Positions 8,632 through 17,640 of a stretch of 64,000 nt of DNA are shown here, piece by piece. Location: contig JAILXT010000001.1 in NCBI GenBank assembly GCA_045430345.1, positions 682,001-746,000 on the forward strand. Reading direction: 5' to 3'. Position 1 is the first letter of the stretch; each line of letters starts with the position of its first letter. Source of the DNA: Agarilytica sp045430345 (GTDB lineage Bacteria > Pseudomonadota > Gammaproteobacteria > Pseudomonadales > Cellvibrionaceae). Under the pieces are notes generated by a model. It saw only the letters and a list, made by a program, of their open reading frames with translations, ran no database searches and was not told the DNA's origin. Made by a program: the position numbers and the translations under genes.

Positions 8632-10230
8632 TTATTGAACCGATAGCTGTGTGTGTGGCGCTTCGCCACATTGGTAGCTGTCGGGTGAGGATGCATCTCC
8701 TTTTCCGTTAAACAGTGATACTTGTGGGTAAGCGCATGATGGGCGCGTCCACACGGGTTTCTTGTCTTTATCAAACTTAGTCAGCAATACTGTCTCTGGT
8801 GCGGTATCGCGCTCAACCCAGTTTTCCAATGTGGTAAGAAGATCAAACCCGCTTTGGGTCGCACCAGGGCCTTGGACTAGGCCACAGTGATCCATGCCTG
8901 GGAACAAGAAGAAGCGAGCAAATTCTTGGGTTTTTTCAATGCCACCAAAACGATTTACCATACGCTCGTAGTAGTCGATAGACATATCGGGTGGGATGAT
9001 CATATCGCCCCAACCGTGCCATAAAAGAAACTTACCGCCACGCTCTTTGAATTTTGCAAGATCTGGATTGTCAGCATTATAAATGTTGCTCATGTAATCC
9101 AGTTTTTCGGGGTGTTTGTCAAAATCATATGTGGTAGGTGAAATTTTATCACCAGGATCATTTTCAAATGCCATATAGCTTAGGAAGTTTTGGTTAAGTG
9201 CTGACATTAATCCTTTTGCTTTTAGCGCGACTTTTTTATTCATCGCTTTCTTATCTTTAGGGCTAGCAGTGAACCACACTTTCCAGAAATGCTCCGCGCC
9301 GATGGGCACTGCGCCGGCGAACAGGGCATCGCCTTTGCTGTTTGTTGGACGGGAGTATAGTTTTTCTAGCGCAGATACCTGGGGTGCGGTTAGACAAGCC
9401 TCAGCCTGACCATTTTCACAAAGTAACTGCTGTGGGCGAAAGTTACACGCACGAGGATCGTCGATTAAGCCGTCTACTACGCCATCTTTTCCATCACACT
9501 CGTCGTATATATGGTTCTCTACTATCGAGAGATCATGGGCGGAAATAACTTCGTTACCATTCTTGTCTGTATTGTGTTGAACCATCCACGCAAAGTAGGT
9601 TGCTACTAAGCTTGTGTAGTTAAGTGCAGGTGCGCCGCTGATAATACCGTCAAAATCTTCTGGGTACTTAGACGCTTCCATTGCACCCATTCTGCCGCCT
9701 GTTGAACAACCAGCAAAATATGAGAGGTCTGGTTTGTTACCGTAATATTCGTCGATAGCGAGCTTGGTAAGGTTGGCAGTTTTATGTACCGCGCGGTGGC
9801 CCCAGTTGTGCTCAGCATCACGATTGTTATGTGCCCAAGAGCCATCAACTTTCGAGGCCGCTTCGTGGCCAGAGTCCATGGTTGAAACGGCATAGTTACG
9901 TTTAAGACCGTAGTTTATAGAATTGATAAAGCCTGGTGTGTCACTACCCACCGCGCCACAAAATGCGCCGCAGCCAGCCATGTAAAACTTGCCGTTCCAG
10001 TTTTCGACTGGTAGGCGCATTTCGAATCCTATTTGGGGCTGAATCGTTCCGGTCACACGACAATACGAGGGAAGGTCACCTTTGGCCGCTACCATTTCGG
10101 TAGAACTAATCGAGACCTCTTTGGTAGCCAATTTATCTATGTCATCACATGTGGTCTTGCTGGATGCAAAACTCGGGATGCTCACAGAAGTGGCTAATAA
10201 GAACAAAGCTGAGACGGTTAATTTATTCAT
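8632..10230 (-). CDS. Tannase/feruloyl-esterase family secreted hydrolase
   Basis: A 532-residue secreted alpha/beta hydrolase that cleaves ester bonds of phenolic acids, such as feruloyl-polysaccharide or gallate esters. Residues 1-24 are a clean signal peptide (hydrophobic core, then SFASS). The catalytic serine is about S176 in GCSTGG. The acid is in WHGWGD and the histidine in FPGMDHC. Cysteines sit beside the serine and the histidine, which is the CS-D-HC disulfide hallmark of this family. A calcium-binding loop is visible in DECDGKDGVVDG. I start at the ATG at 10230; a TTG two codons upstream is in frame but less likely. The gene stands alone, with its own terminator. It suggests use of plant or algal phenolic esters. 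MHETases belong to the same family, but a specific substrate cannot be read. Confidence 0.9.
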   Translation of the reverse strand: MNKLTVSALFLLATSVSIPSFASSKTTCDDIDKLATKEVSISSTEMVAAKGDLPSYCRVTGTIQPQIGFEMRLPVENWNGKFYMAGCGAFCGAVGSDTPGFINSINYGLKRNYAVSTMDSGHEAASKVDGSWAHNNRDAEHNWGHRAVHKTANLTKLAIDEYYGNKPDLSYFAGCSTGGRMGAMEASKYPEDFDGIISGAPALNYTSLVATYFAWMVQHNTDKNGNEVISAHDLSIVENHIYDECDGKDGVVDGLIDDPRACNFRPQQLLCENGQAEACLTAPQVSALEKLYSRPTNSKGDALFAGAVPIGAEHFWKVWFTASPKDKKAMNKKVALKAKGLMSALNQNFLSYMAFENDPGDKISPTTYDFDKHPEKLDYMSNIYNADNPDLAKFKERGGKFLLWHGWGDMIIPPDMSIDYYERMVNRFGGIEKTQEFARFFLFPGMDHCGLVQGPGATQSGFDLLTTLENWVERDTAPETVLLTKFDKDKKPVWTRPSCAYPQVSLFNGKGDASSPDSYQCGEAPHTQLSVQ

Positions 10231-10632
10231 AATCAAATACTATCGAAATTTAAAAGGTTAATACTTAGTCGAATAAGGAGGCTTTAAGCGCCAGAAATTC
10301 CTTAAATTCATTATAGCGACTTAAAAAACTTCTTTTTGACTACATTAAAAACACTTTGTTTTAGAAAATGGAATATCCCTGTGATTTTGATATAACTCTA
10401 TGTTCTATATGATTGGATCGTTGGGGGGAGGAAGTATTTATAACCAAAATAGGTGTTGATGTGACTATCTCGCTTTAAAAACCGGGATTTGGTTATAAAG
10501 CGTTATAAGGGCAATTTAGGCGAAATGGGGGAGCAAGTACTGCCTATAGCTGCGAGATTGCGAGTTGTAACTGCGTAATATGATAACTGTATAAGCATCG
10601 GGGTTCGTGTTGGTTTTCTATATATTCATGTG
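10231..10632. other. Intergenic region without a recognisable gene
   Basis: This is the 5' half of the divergent gap between the tannase-family gene and modA. It is AT-rich with short G-runs. No frame of useful length or composition is present. Promoters for both genes are expected here, but I cannot place them with confidence. Confidence 0.5.
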
Positions 10633-10730
10633 AGTACGACAGCTTCCGATATTAAGGAATCCTTTATGCCCCAAGCGCTGTATAATTTCGGTTTTTACTA
10701 CGGTCTGAAATCCTTCTGTGGGGCCGTACT
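10633..10730 (+). promoter_or_regulatory. Structured RNA leader upstream of modABC (riboswitch candidate)
   Basis: Complementary segments nest cleanly. AGTACG (10633-10638) pairs with CGTACT (10725-10730). GCCCC (10668-10672) pairs with GGGGC (10720-10724), directly stacked on it. Within these, ATTTCGG (10685-10691) pairs with CTGAAAT (10705-10711), and AAGG (10654-10657) pairs with CCTT (10661-10664). The result is a branched element of about 98 nt that ends 32 bases before the modA start codon. Leaders of the Moco RNA motif class precede molybdate genes in gammaproteobacteria, so that class is the obvious candidate. I cannot confirm its consensus by eye. No intrinsic terminator follows, so any control would act on translation initiation. 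Confidence 0.5.
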
Positions 10731-10762
10731 AACTACTATTATCTTGGATTAGGAACGAATAA

Positions 10763-11521
10763 ATGACCGCACGCCTTTTTGGCTGTTTTGTGGCGCTGAG
10801 TATTATGGTTAGGCTGGTTAATGCCGATGAGGTGAAGGTCGCAGTCGCGTCTAATTTTGCCGCGCCGATGAAAGCGATCGTAGCCGCGTTTGAGCAGACT
10901 ACTGACCATCGCGTTAAGTTATCGTTTGGTTCGTCCGGTAAATTTTATGCCCAGATTAAAAACGGGGCGCCTTTCTCAGTCTTTTTTTCAGCAGACCAAG
11001 CTAAGCCGGTCGCGCTCGAAGCCCAGGGTATGACGGTAGCGGGCAGTCGTTTCACCTATGCCACTGGGCAGTTAGCGCTATGGTCGGCCAAGACTGGCTA
11101 TATAGAAGAAGGAAGAGATATATTGGCCGGAGGCGAATATACGCGGATCGCCCTTGCTAACTCCCGTCTTGCCCCATACGGTGCTGCCGCTGTAGAAGTG
11201 TTGGATCACCTAGAATTAAAAGATAATACCCAAGCGAAATGGGTGCGCGGCGAAAATATCGCGCAAACTTACCAATTCGTGCGTACCGGGAATGCGGATT
11301 TAGGGTTTGTGGCATTTTCTCAAATTGTGGAAAGCGGACAAAAGGACAAGGGCGGATATTGGTTGATACCGAGCGAACTACATTCTCCCATTTTACAAGA
11401 CGTCGTACTTATAAAAAGCGGCAGCAATAACAGAGCGGCGCATGCACTAATGAATTTTGTTCGCGACCAAACGGCCAGGGGTATTATTGAATCTTATGGC
11501 TACAAAATACCACCAAATTAA
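10763..11521 (+). CDS. modA: Molybdate ABC transporter, periplasmic binding protein
   Basis: A 252-residue type-2 periplasmic binding protein that captures molybdate (or tungstate) and delivers it to ModB. Residues 1-21 form a signal peptide ending near VNA. The mature start VKVAVASNFAAPMKAI is typical of ModA, and its early Ser/Asn side helps bind the oxyanion. SFGSSGKFYAQI and APFSVFFSADQAKP are further family segments. The length is normal. It begins the modA-modB-modC operon (gaps of 23 bases, then a 4-base overlap) and is preceded by the branched leader at 10633-10730. No molybdopterin biosynthesis gene or modE is seen nearby. Confidence 0.95.
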   Translation: MTARLFGCFVALSIMVRLVNADEVKVAVASNFAAPMKAIVAAFEQTTDHRVKLSFGSSGKFYAQIKNGAPFSVFFSADQAKPVALEAQGMTVAGSRFTYATGQLALWSAKTGYIEEGRDILAGGEYTRIALANSRLAPYGAAAVEVLDHLELKDNTQAKWVRGENIAQTYQFVRTGNADLGFVAFSQIVESGQKDKGGYWLIPSELHSPILQDVVLIKSGSNNRAAHALMNFVRDQTARGIIESYGYKIPPN

Positions 11522-11544
11522 AAGTCAGGTATATAGATAAAGGT

Positions 11545-12246
11545 ATGGGATTTTCAGAAGCGGATATCGCGGCCATTTGGCTAACCTTTCGTTTGGCGAC
11601 AACGGTTACAGTGGTATTGCTTATTATCGGTACGCCTATCGCGTGGTGGCTTGCAACAACACAGTCGTGGTGGAAAGGGCCTGTGGGTGCCATCGTCGCG
11701 CTCCCATTGGTATTACCACCGACGGTATTAGGTTTTTATTTATTACTTGCGATGGGGCCGAACGGTTTTTTAGGTCAGCTCACTCAAAGCCTTGGCTTAG
11801 GCACATTGCCATTTACCTTCACCGGCTTGGTTATAGCCTCTGTATTCTATTCAATGCCTTTTGTAGTTCAGCCGATTCAAAACGCAATCGAATCGTTAGG
11901 CCGTCGGCCATTAGAAGTGGCGGCCACGTTAAGAGCAGGGCCTGTCGATCGTTTCTTTTCGGTTGTTTTACCCTTGGCTAAGCCCGGTTTTATTACTGCC
12001 GCTATTTTGGGTTTCGCGCATACGGTGGGGGAATTCGGCATTGTATTAATGATCGGCGGTAATATTCCAGGTGCAACGCAAGTTGTTTCTGTTCAAATTT
12101 ACGATCATGTTGAATCCTTGGAATACACTCAGGCGCATATGTTGTCTGGCATGTTGGTGCTTTTCTCATTCTTGGTATTGTTGGCAATTTATAGTTTTCA
12201 ACATAAGCGTGCGCCACTCGGTATGCGTTTCGGGGGTAGATTTTGA
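11545..12246 (+). CDS. modB: Molybdate ABC transporter, inner-membrane permease
   Basis: A 233-residue permease with about five membrane helices (segments near 15-35, 50-72, 85-110, 145-170 and 200-222). The EAA loop that contacts the ATPase is EVAATLRAGP ... VVLPLAKPG (about 130-155). The length matches E. coli ModB. The TGA stop overlaps the TTG start of modC, so the two are translationally coupled. It carries molybdate across the inner membrane using ATP hydrolysis by ModC. Confidence 0.95.
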   Translation: MGFSEADIAAIWLTFRLATTVTVVLLIIGTPIAWWLATTQSWWKGPVGAIVALPLVLPPTVLGFYLLLAMGPNGFLGQLTQSLGLGTLPFTFTGLVIASVFYSMPFVVQPIQNAIESLGRRPLEVAATLRAGPVDRFFSVVLPLAKPGFITAAILGFAHTVGEFGIVLMIGGNIPGATQVVSVQIYDHVESLEYTQAHMLSGMLVLFSFLVLLAIYSFQHKRAPLGMRFGGRF

Positions 12247-13358
12247 GTTTTAACGGGGAGGGCAGTATACGAGCGAGCTTTAATTTAGCTTACCCTTCCA
12301 CGGGTAAGGCGGCGCACAATAATACCTTTATGCTCGATATAGATTTAACCTTGCCCGGTGTTGGTGTAACGGCGATTTTTGGTCACTCCGGTTCGGGTAA
12401 AACTACGTTGCTTCGTTGTGTTGCTGGTTTAGAAAAGACTGACCACGGTAATCTTTGCATTAATGGCGATGTTTGGCAAAACGCAGATACCTTTCTCCCT
12501 ACTCATAAACGCCCGCTTGGTTATGTATTCCAAGAGCCGAGTTTATTTCCACATTTAACAGTACTCGGTAATTTAAATTATGCTATTAAGCGTGCTGATG
12601 CAGTGTTTAACTCAGCATTATATGACCGCGTTATCAGCATTATGGGCATAGAAGCGTTGTTGACGCGGAGTCCAGATCAGTTGTCGGGCGGGGAACGTCA
12701 GCGAGTAGCGATCGCCCGTGCGTTATTAATTCAGCCGCGACTTTTATTGATGGATGAACCCTTGGCATCATTAGACGCCGCTCGTAAACAGGAAATATTG
12801 CCTTACCTAGAGCGTTTGCGCACGGAGTTCGAAGTGCCCGTTTTATATGTGACTCACGCGATGGGTGAAGTGGCAAGACTTGCTGATCATGTGGTGGTAT
12901 TGAAGGAAGGGCAGGTGCGCACCCACGGGGAATTGACGGATGTGTTTTCTCGTATTGATTTACCCCTTGGGTTTGGAAGTGAGACCGGCGTTGTATTGCA
13001 AGGCAAGGTGGTCGAACGCGATGCTAAGTGGCACTTAATGCGCGTCGCATTTGCTGGTGGCGAACTTTGGGTGCGTGACGATGATGATGCACTTAATCAC
13101 GATGTAAGAGTGCGGGTGTTAGCGAAGGACGTCAGCCTCGCCTTATCCTCCCACGATGACAGCAGTATTCTTAATCGACTTCCCGTGGAAGTTGCAGAGA
13201 TATCTCAAGACTCTGATGAGTCGATGTTACTCATTCGATTGAAAGCGGGGGCGTCATACCTTATTGCAAGGCTAACGCAAAAATCAGTCAGTCATCTAAA
13301 ACTTGAGCCTGGTATGCATATTTGGGCGCAGGTAAAATCTGTGGCGCTTGTGCGATAG
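12243..13358 (+). CDS. modC: Molybdate ABC transporter, ATP-binding protein
   Basis: A 371-residue ABC ATPase. Walker A is GHSGSGKTT, the signature is LSGGERQR and Walker B is LLLMDEPLASLD, with a VTH switch histidine. From about residue 300 a C-terminal Mop/TOBE domain follows (NRLPVEVAEI to VALVR), which binds molybdate and can regulate transport. The start is TTG at 12243, overlapping the modB stop by four bases. Residues 1-20 are less conserved than the rest, so the exact start is less sure. The gap to the next gene shows no strong terminator. Confidence 0.94.
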   Translation: MSFNGEGSIRASFNLAYPSTGKAAHNNTFMLDIDLTLPGVGVTAIFGHSGSGKTTLLRCVAGLEKTDHGNLCINGDVWQNADTFLPTHKRPLGYVFQEPSLFPHLTVLGNLNYAIKRADAVFNSALYDRVISIMGIEALLTRSPDQLSGGERQRVAIARALLIQPRLLLMDEPLASLDAARKQEILPYLERLRTEFEVPVLYVTHAMGEVARLADHVVVLKEGQVRTHGELTDVFSRIDLPLGFGSETGVVLQGKVVERDAKWHLMRVAFAGGELWVRDDDDALNHDVRVRVLAKDVSLALSSHDDSSILNRLPVEVAEISQDSDESMLLIRLKAGASYLIARLTQKSVSHLKLEPGMHIWAQVKSVALVR

Positions 13359-13427
13359 CGGGGCGCTTCAATTTTAATATATTTTGGTCCCTAATTATTT
13401 CCAATCATAGATCCGCTCTGTTTCTTT

Positions 13428-13640
13428 CTAACCCTGCTTGAACGCACGATATTTGATAATTAGCCCAATTATGTCGTGGTCGCAGGAGGTGGCTTCAAGC
13501 GCATCGTCCAAAGATGACCTCTGAGGAAGATGGATATCAAATTTTCGCTGTAAAATTTCTATCACTTGAGCATCATTATTTGGGTCAATGTCAGTGCCAG
13601 AAAAAATGTCTATCCGTTGTTTAATAAACTCTCTGTTCAA
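13428..13640 (-). CDS. Small hypothetical protein (70 aa)
   Basis: A short reverse frame beginning MNREFIKQRIDIFSGTDIDP, with balanced amino-acid composition, predicted helices, and no membrane or signal segment. DPNNDAQVIEILQRKFDIHLP and a SLDDALEAT segment look like genuine folded-protein sequence rather than a shadow, because no gene lies on the other strand. No family was recognised. It is convergent with modC. An AT-rich region follows upstream. Confidence 0.55.
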   Translation of the reverse strand: MNREFIKQRIDIFSGTDIDPNNDAQVIEILQRKFDIHLPQRSSLDDALEATSCDHDIIGLIIKYRAFKQG

Positions 13641-14067
13641 GTATTCGTTCTCTTTTAACTTCTTGTATCTATATCGACGACTAAAACGGCGTATTTATTG
13701 GCGTTATTTAACTTCGTTTTCTTCAATATCCAGTCAGCACCATACCGAGAAAGGCGAATGATTCAATCTGCATTGTATGCTCGATTGCATCTTAGCTCAA
13801 AATGGAACCTTTAACCTATTTTTTTTGCTTTTTTGCTTTTTTGCTTTTCGGTATTTCATTGCTATCCCGTTGTCCTCGCCGGGGTAGGCAATACACGTTT
13901 AAACTCAGTGCCCTTTTAAGGTAAATGATGGTGCACTGATAGGGCTTGAGTTTGATATGCCCAATCGTCGTTACGAGAGCCTAAGGCATGAGTAATATAG
14001 TTGGGCGTTTGATTCACGTTCTCAGTGAGTTTGGGCATACATGTTGTGACCTTACCGGGGGCGTGTC
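13641..14067. other. Intergenic region with a short octamer repeat
   Basis: No gene is supported in this 427-base gap. It contains three perfect tandem copies of TTTTTTGC at 13821-13844. Short segments elsewhere (about 13900-14050) have a GC content closer to coding DNA, but every frame is broken by stops, so at most this is old gene debris. Confidence 0.5.
13821..13844 (+). repeat. Three tandem copies of TTTTTTGC
   Basis: Three perfect 8-base units occupy 13821-13844, flanked by further T-rich sequence (TTTTCGG). This is a second octamer-period repeat besides the one at 8381, and it is also outside genes. Confidence 0.9.
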
Positions 14068-14826
14068 CTATTGGCTCTGCAACTTAATACTTGTATAGGC
14101 AGCCTCTAGTCGCCGCAGAACTTCATCGGCTCTGTGTGTCTTTTTTGAAACCACAATCCTTCGTTCGAACGCATACACTTCATTAGAAAATAGCTCAGGC
14201 ACCTCCATATTTTTTTTCGCAAGAGATACAGGGAGTTTGTAATCTAACAAATAATCCACCGGTCGATTTAATAGCATAAGAAGTGCTTGTTTGTGGGAAA
14301 AGGCAGATTCATAAATAATTTTGTTTTTCGGGTCATGTATGTACTCAAACCAGTCACCATAGCTGTAACCATGTAAAATAATAATATGTTTGCCGTCGAG
14401 ATCTTTCTTCGATCGAATGGGCGGCATAGGGTTTTTGGAATACGCTCTTAAATGGATGCTTCCAACCGGTATTGATGAGGTTATTGTTCCGTCCGCAAAA
14501 TTTTCCAGTGTTGGGAGTCCGATCCAAAAGTCGGCATCCCCCCTAACGATGGTTTCAGCGAGTCGTTTTGCGGGGTAGGAGCGAAAAGTTATCGTGTATC
14601 CTGCTCTAGCAGCAAGATCTCGTGCTAATTCGGTTATGCTTCCGCGAGCAGTACCGTCTTCATCAGTGAAATTAAAGGGAGGAAATTCAATATAGGCCAT
14701 TCGAAGTGGTTGAGACGGGTACGAAACCATCGAGTAAAGAGGAATAGCAAATAACAAAAATCGAAGATAACGCACAAGTAAATCCGATGGGGATGATTTT
14801 AATAGTAGCAGTGAATGGAAAGGCAC
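14068..14826 (-). CDS. Periplasmic solute-binding protein, SBP_bac_3 type, orphan copy 1
   Basis: A 252-residue protein of the amino-acid-type binding protein family. A hydrophobic segment at about 18-37 is the signal region, followed by RMAYIEFPPFNFTDEDG, the usual first lobe start. SYGDW, a DYLLDYKLP lobe-2 motif and a final helical tail complete it. It is clearly paralogous to the gene at 39571-40284: PPF..TDE.G, DFW.GL.TLENF, GYSYGDWF and VDYLLDY are shared at matching positions. No permease or ATPase gene adjoins it. It may therefore act as a sensory or scavenging protein rather than as a transporter subunit. The start could lie at an internal Met. Confidence 0.85.
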   Translation of the reverse strand: MPFHSLLLLKSSPSDLLVRYLRFLLFAIPLYSMVSYPSQPLRMAYIEFPPFNFTDEDGTARGSITELARDLAARAGYTITFRSYPAKRLAETIVRGDADFWIGLPTLENFADGTITSSIPVGSIHLRAYSKNPMPPIRSKKDLDGKHIIILHGYSYGDWFEYIHDPKNKIIYESAFSHKQALLMLLNRPVDYLLDYKLPVSLAKKNMEVPELFSNEVYAFERRIVVSKKTHRADEVLRRLEAAYTSIKLQSQ

Positions 14827-15139
14827 GTCAGATTAGTTTCTTATAACATAGGTCATTTGTTGAGATATCAGGGTTCTTGGATAACCCATTTTATGATCAT
14901 TTCTGTCTATTCTTTTATCTAAGAACACCTAATTGGCTATGTTTACTTTCGCTAAAAATAGAAGACCCGGTATTACTCCAAAATCTTTTGTATAAAATAA
15001 GTCAACTGTTGGGGTGAGTTAAACGCAACAGACCGTAACATTTAGTCGCTTGACCAAAAAACGGCCCACAATCAATATCCCCTCATACAAACTATAGGTG
15101 CTGAGTGATTTCAGCGCTTAGTCGTGAAGGTAAGGGCCG
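14827..15139. other. Divergent intergenic region
   Basis: This AT-rich gap between the reverse-strand binding protein and the forward esterase should hold both promoters. I see no gene and no strong dyad that I would assign to a regulator. Confidence 0.45.
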
Positions 15140-15145
15140 TTGATT

Positions 15146-16192
15146 ATGTTGGTATGCAATGACAGTGATTTGAGTGTTAACAGCAAGATCGAGATTGCTT
15201 TGACGAGTGTTGAACGGGGTAGTGATAAGGTGACTGATGTTAGCATGAGTGACCCAGAAGGATTTCCTTATAAAACAAAATTGATTCTAGATCAAATTAA
15301 AGCGTTGCCATGTATAACGGGTTTCGAACCCCGGCAAATACGAAAAATGAAATCCGATAGCGGATACCCCTATGATCATAATCGAAATACGGGTGTAAGA
15401 AAAAAGGATTTTCTTATCCCTGGGCCTCATTCAAAATTACCTGCACGTCTTTATTGTCCTCGCTTAGGAGGAAAGAACAAGCAAAAAATTGGTGCGTTGG
15501 TTTACTTTCATGGCGGAGGTTTCGCTCTTGGCGATATAGACGCCTACGATGGTGTTGCTGCCCAGTTGGCCGAGCAATCAGGCTTGGCTGTGATTTCTGT
15601 CGAATATAGATTAGCCCCTGAAACACCTTTCCCTGGCGGGCTATTAGATGCGCAACATGCCTTTAATTGGTTATATGCGAATGCAGATAAGTTTAACATC
15701 GATCAAAAAATAATGGCCATCGGCGGAGATAGTGCCGGCGCTAACCTTGCAACGGTAACGTGTGTTTTAAACCGAGATCAAAACCTTCCTTCTCCTGCTT
15801 TTCAGATGTTAATTTACCCCTGCACCAGTGGGAACAGTTCATCGAAAAGCCGTGAGTTATTAATTGATGCCCCAATAATACCTCGTCGTGTATTGGCCTG
15901 GATGCATGATCTATACATCACAAAAGAACACGCCAATGATCCCCGTTTTAATGTGCTAGCGACGGCTGATTTGAGCCGATTACCTCCCGCATTTATTATG
16001 ACCGCGGGATTTGATCCTCTACGTGATGAAGGGGAAGCCTACGCAAATAGGCTGAGGGATAGTGGCGTTGCCGTGCGATATTCCTGTTATACGAATATGT
16101 TTCATGGCTTCTATAACTTTGGTGTATTTCCTGAAAGCCGACTAGCGATTAACGAATCAGCTGAAGTGCTGGCAAAGGTACTTCGATACTAG
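15146..16192 (+). CDS. Alpha/beta hydrolase, hormone-sensitive-lipase (type IV) esterase
   Basis: A carboxylesterase of about 348 residues. The oxyanion-hole motif is YFHGGGFALG. The nucleophile elbow is GGDSAGANLA. The acid lies in GFDPLRDEG and the histidine in MFHGFYNF, giving the complete Ser-Asp-His triad. SVEYRLAPE is a family signature. There is no signal peptide, so it acts in the cytoplasm on short acyl esters or lactones. The start is uncertain: ATG 15146 is used, TTG 15140 is in frame, and ATG 15245 (MSDPEGFPYKTK) would give about 315 residues, nearer the usual family length. It is the first of three same-strand catabolic genes followed by a LysR regulator. Confidence 0.88.
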   Translation: MLVCNDSDLSVNSKIEIALTSVERGSDKVTDVSMSDPEGFPYKTKLILDQIKALPCITGFEPRQIRKMKSDSGYPYDHNRNTGVRKKDFLIPGPHSKLPARLYCPRLGGKNKQKIGALVYFHGGGFALGDIDAYDGVAAQLAEQSGLAVISVEYRLAPETPFPGGLLDAQHAFNWLYANADKFNIDQKIMAIGGDSAGANLATVTCVLNRDQNLPSPAFQMLIYPCTSGNSSSKSRELLIDAPIIPRRVLAWMHDLYITKEHANDPRFNVLATADLSRLPPAFIMTAGFDPLRDEGEAYANRLRDSGVAVRYSCYTNMFHGFYNFGVFPESRLAINESAEVLAKVLRY

Positions 16193-16331
16193 ATGTTTTA
16201 TTTGTGTGACTATTTGCGTGAAAATTTTAATTCGTTAATAACGCCGAGAATGGTTGGCCAGTTTTTCTAGTCCATAAAAATAACTTTAGATAGGGTAATA
16301 TCGTGTTGCTTGTCCTTCCCTTACAGCCCGG

Positions 16332-17501
16332 ATGAATAGAATGAATTCATTTGTATTTAGTACTGCAAAATCACTCATTAGCGAAGTCGGAGGAATACGT
16401 GATTTGGCAAATATTTGTATCAATCTCGGTGTCACAAATCCGCTTATCATTACAGACCCAGGTATTGTTTCATTGGGCTTACATAAATCTGCGACTAAGA
16501 GTCTTCGTTTGGCGAATATTACATATGGTCTTTTTAGTGATGTCTGCGCAGACCCAGATGAAGTTGTAGTGAACGCTGCCCGTAAGTACGCTGTCGAAAC
16601 CCACGTGGATGGCATTGTCGGTTTGGGGGGCGGGAGCTCAATGGATGTCGCAAAACTTGTAGCGGTATTGGCAAAAGGAAATCAATCACTTAACGATATT
16701 TATGGTGTCGATAACATCAAAAATGACCGTCTTCCGTTGATACTTGTGCCGACTACGGCCGGTACGGGTTCAGAAGTAACACCTGTTTCCATCGTGACCG
16801 TAAGTGAGCAGGAAAAAAAGGGCGTCGTATCACCGATTCTCATACCGGATGTTGCGTTATTGGATGCCGGGTTGACTGTGGGTTTACCGCCCTACGTTAC
16901 GGCGGCAACCGGTATAGATGCCATGGTCCACGCGATTGAAGCGTACACCAGTATCCACAAAAAAAATCCATACTCGGATATGCTCGCTCGCGAGGCATTA
17001 AAACTTTTATCCCGAAATATCCACACAGCAGTTCATCACGGAAGTGACTTAAACGCGCGCAATGCGATGTTGTACGGTGCCATGTTGGCAGGGCAGGCGT
17101 TTGCTAATGCGCCTGTTGCGGCTGTACATGCCTTAGCTTATCCCTTAGGCAGCTATTACCATATCCCTCACGGGTTAAGTAATTCACTTGTACTTCCCCA
17201 CGTCATGAGATTCAACTCAGACGTGGCCTCAGATCTATACGCAGAATTGATGCCGTGCATATTGCGCGATAGTGACAGTTTAAACGGGACAAATGTGGAG
17301 AAAACAAACATCCTTATTGAATACCTTGTTGACCTTATTCATTCTCTGGGCTTACCTTCGACATTAGAAAGCCTTAACGTTGAAGCACACAAACTTCCTA
17401 TGCTAGCTGAAGCCTCGATGCGACAAGAGCGCCTACTGATTAATAATCCAAAAAAAATGCAGGTATCCGATGCTCTGAAAATTTACCAAGCTGCATTTTG
17501 A
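16332..17501 (+). CDS. Iron-containing alcohol dehydrogenase
   Basis: A 389-residue group III (Fe-dependent) alcohol dehydrogenase. The NAD-binding segment GLGGGSSMDVAK (97-108) and PTTAGTGSEVTP (140-151) are present. The predicted iron ligands are D196, H200, H266 and H280, at almost the same positions as in FucO (D196, H200, H263, H277). Family members include 4-hydroxybutyrate, 1,3-propanediol and lactaldehyde dehydrogenases. With a succinate-semialdehyde-type dehydrogenase next in the row, 4-hydroxybutyrate oxidation is a reasonable guess. The specific substrate is an inference. The ATG at 16332 opens the longest credible frame. Confidence 0.9.
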   Translation: MNRMNSFVFSTAKSLISEVGGIRDLANICINLGVTNPLIITDPGIVSLGLHKSATKSLRLANITYGLFSDVCADPDEVVVNAARKYAVETHVDGIVGLGGGSSMDVAKLVAVLAKGNQSLNDIYGVDNIKNDRLPLILVPTTAGTGSEVTPVSIVTVSEQEKKGVVSPILIPDVALLDAGLTVGLPPYVTAATGIDAMVHAIEAYTSIHKKNPYSDMLAREALKLLSRNIHTAVHHGSDLNARNAMLYGAMLAGQAFANAPVAAVHALAYPLGSYYHIPHGLSNSLVLPHVMRFNSDVASDLYAELMPCILRDSDSLNGTNVEKTNILIEYLVDLIHSLGLPSTLESLNVEAHKLPMLAEASMRQERLLINNPKKMQVSDALKIYQAAF

Positions 17502-17640
17502 AAAATTGACTAGCCCTGTGAGCAAGGAGCCATCTTTGAATGGTTTTCCAGAATAAACCTAGGTTTTTAAAACGTTTCTGGAGGCCACTTCTGCCTCTTA
17601 AAACAGACATTTTAAATCACCAGACCTATTTGAGATATTT

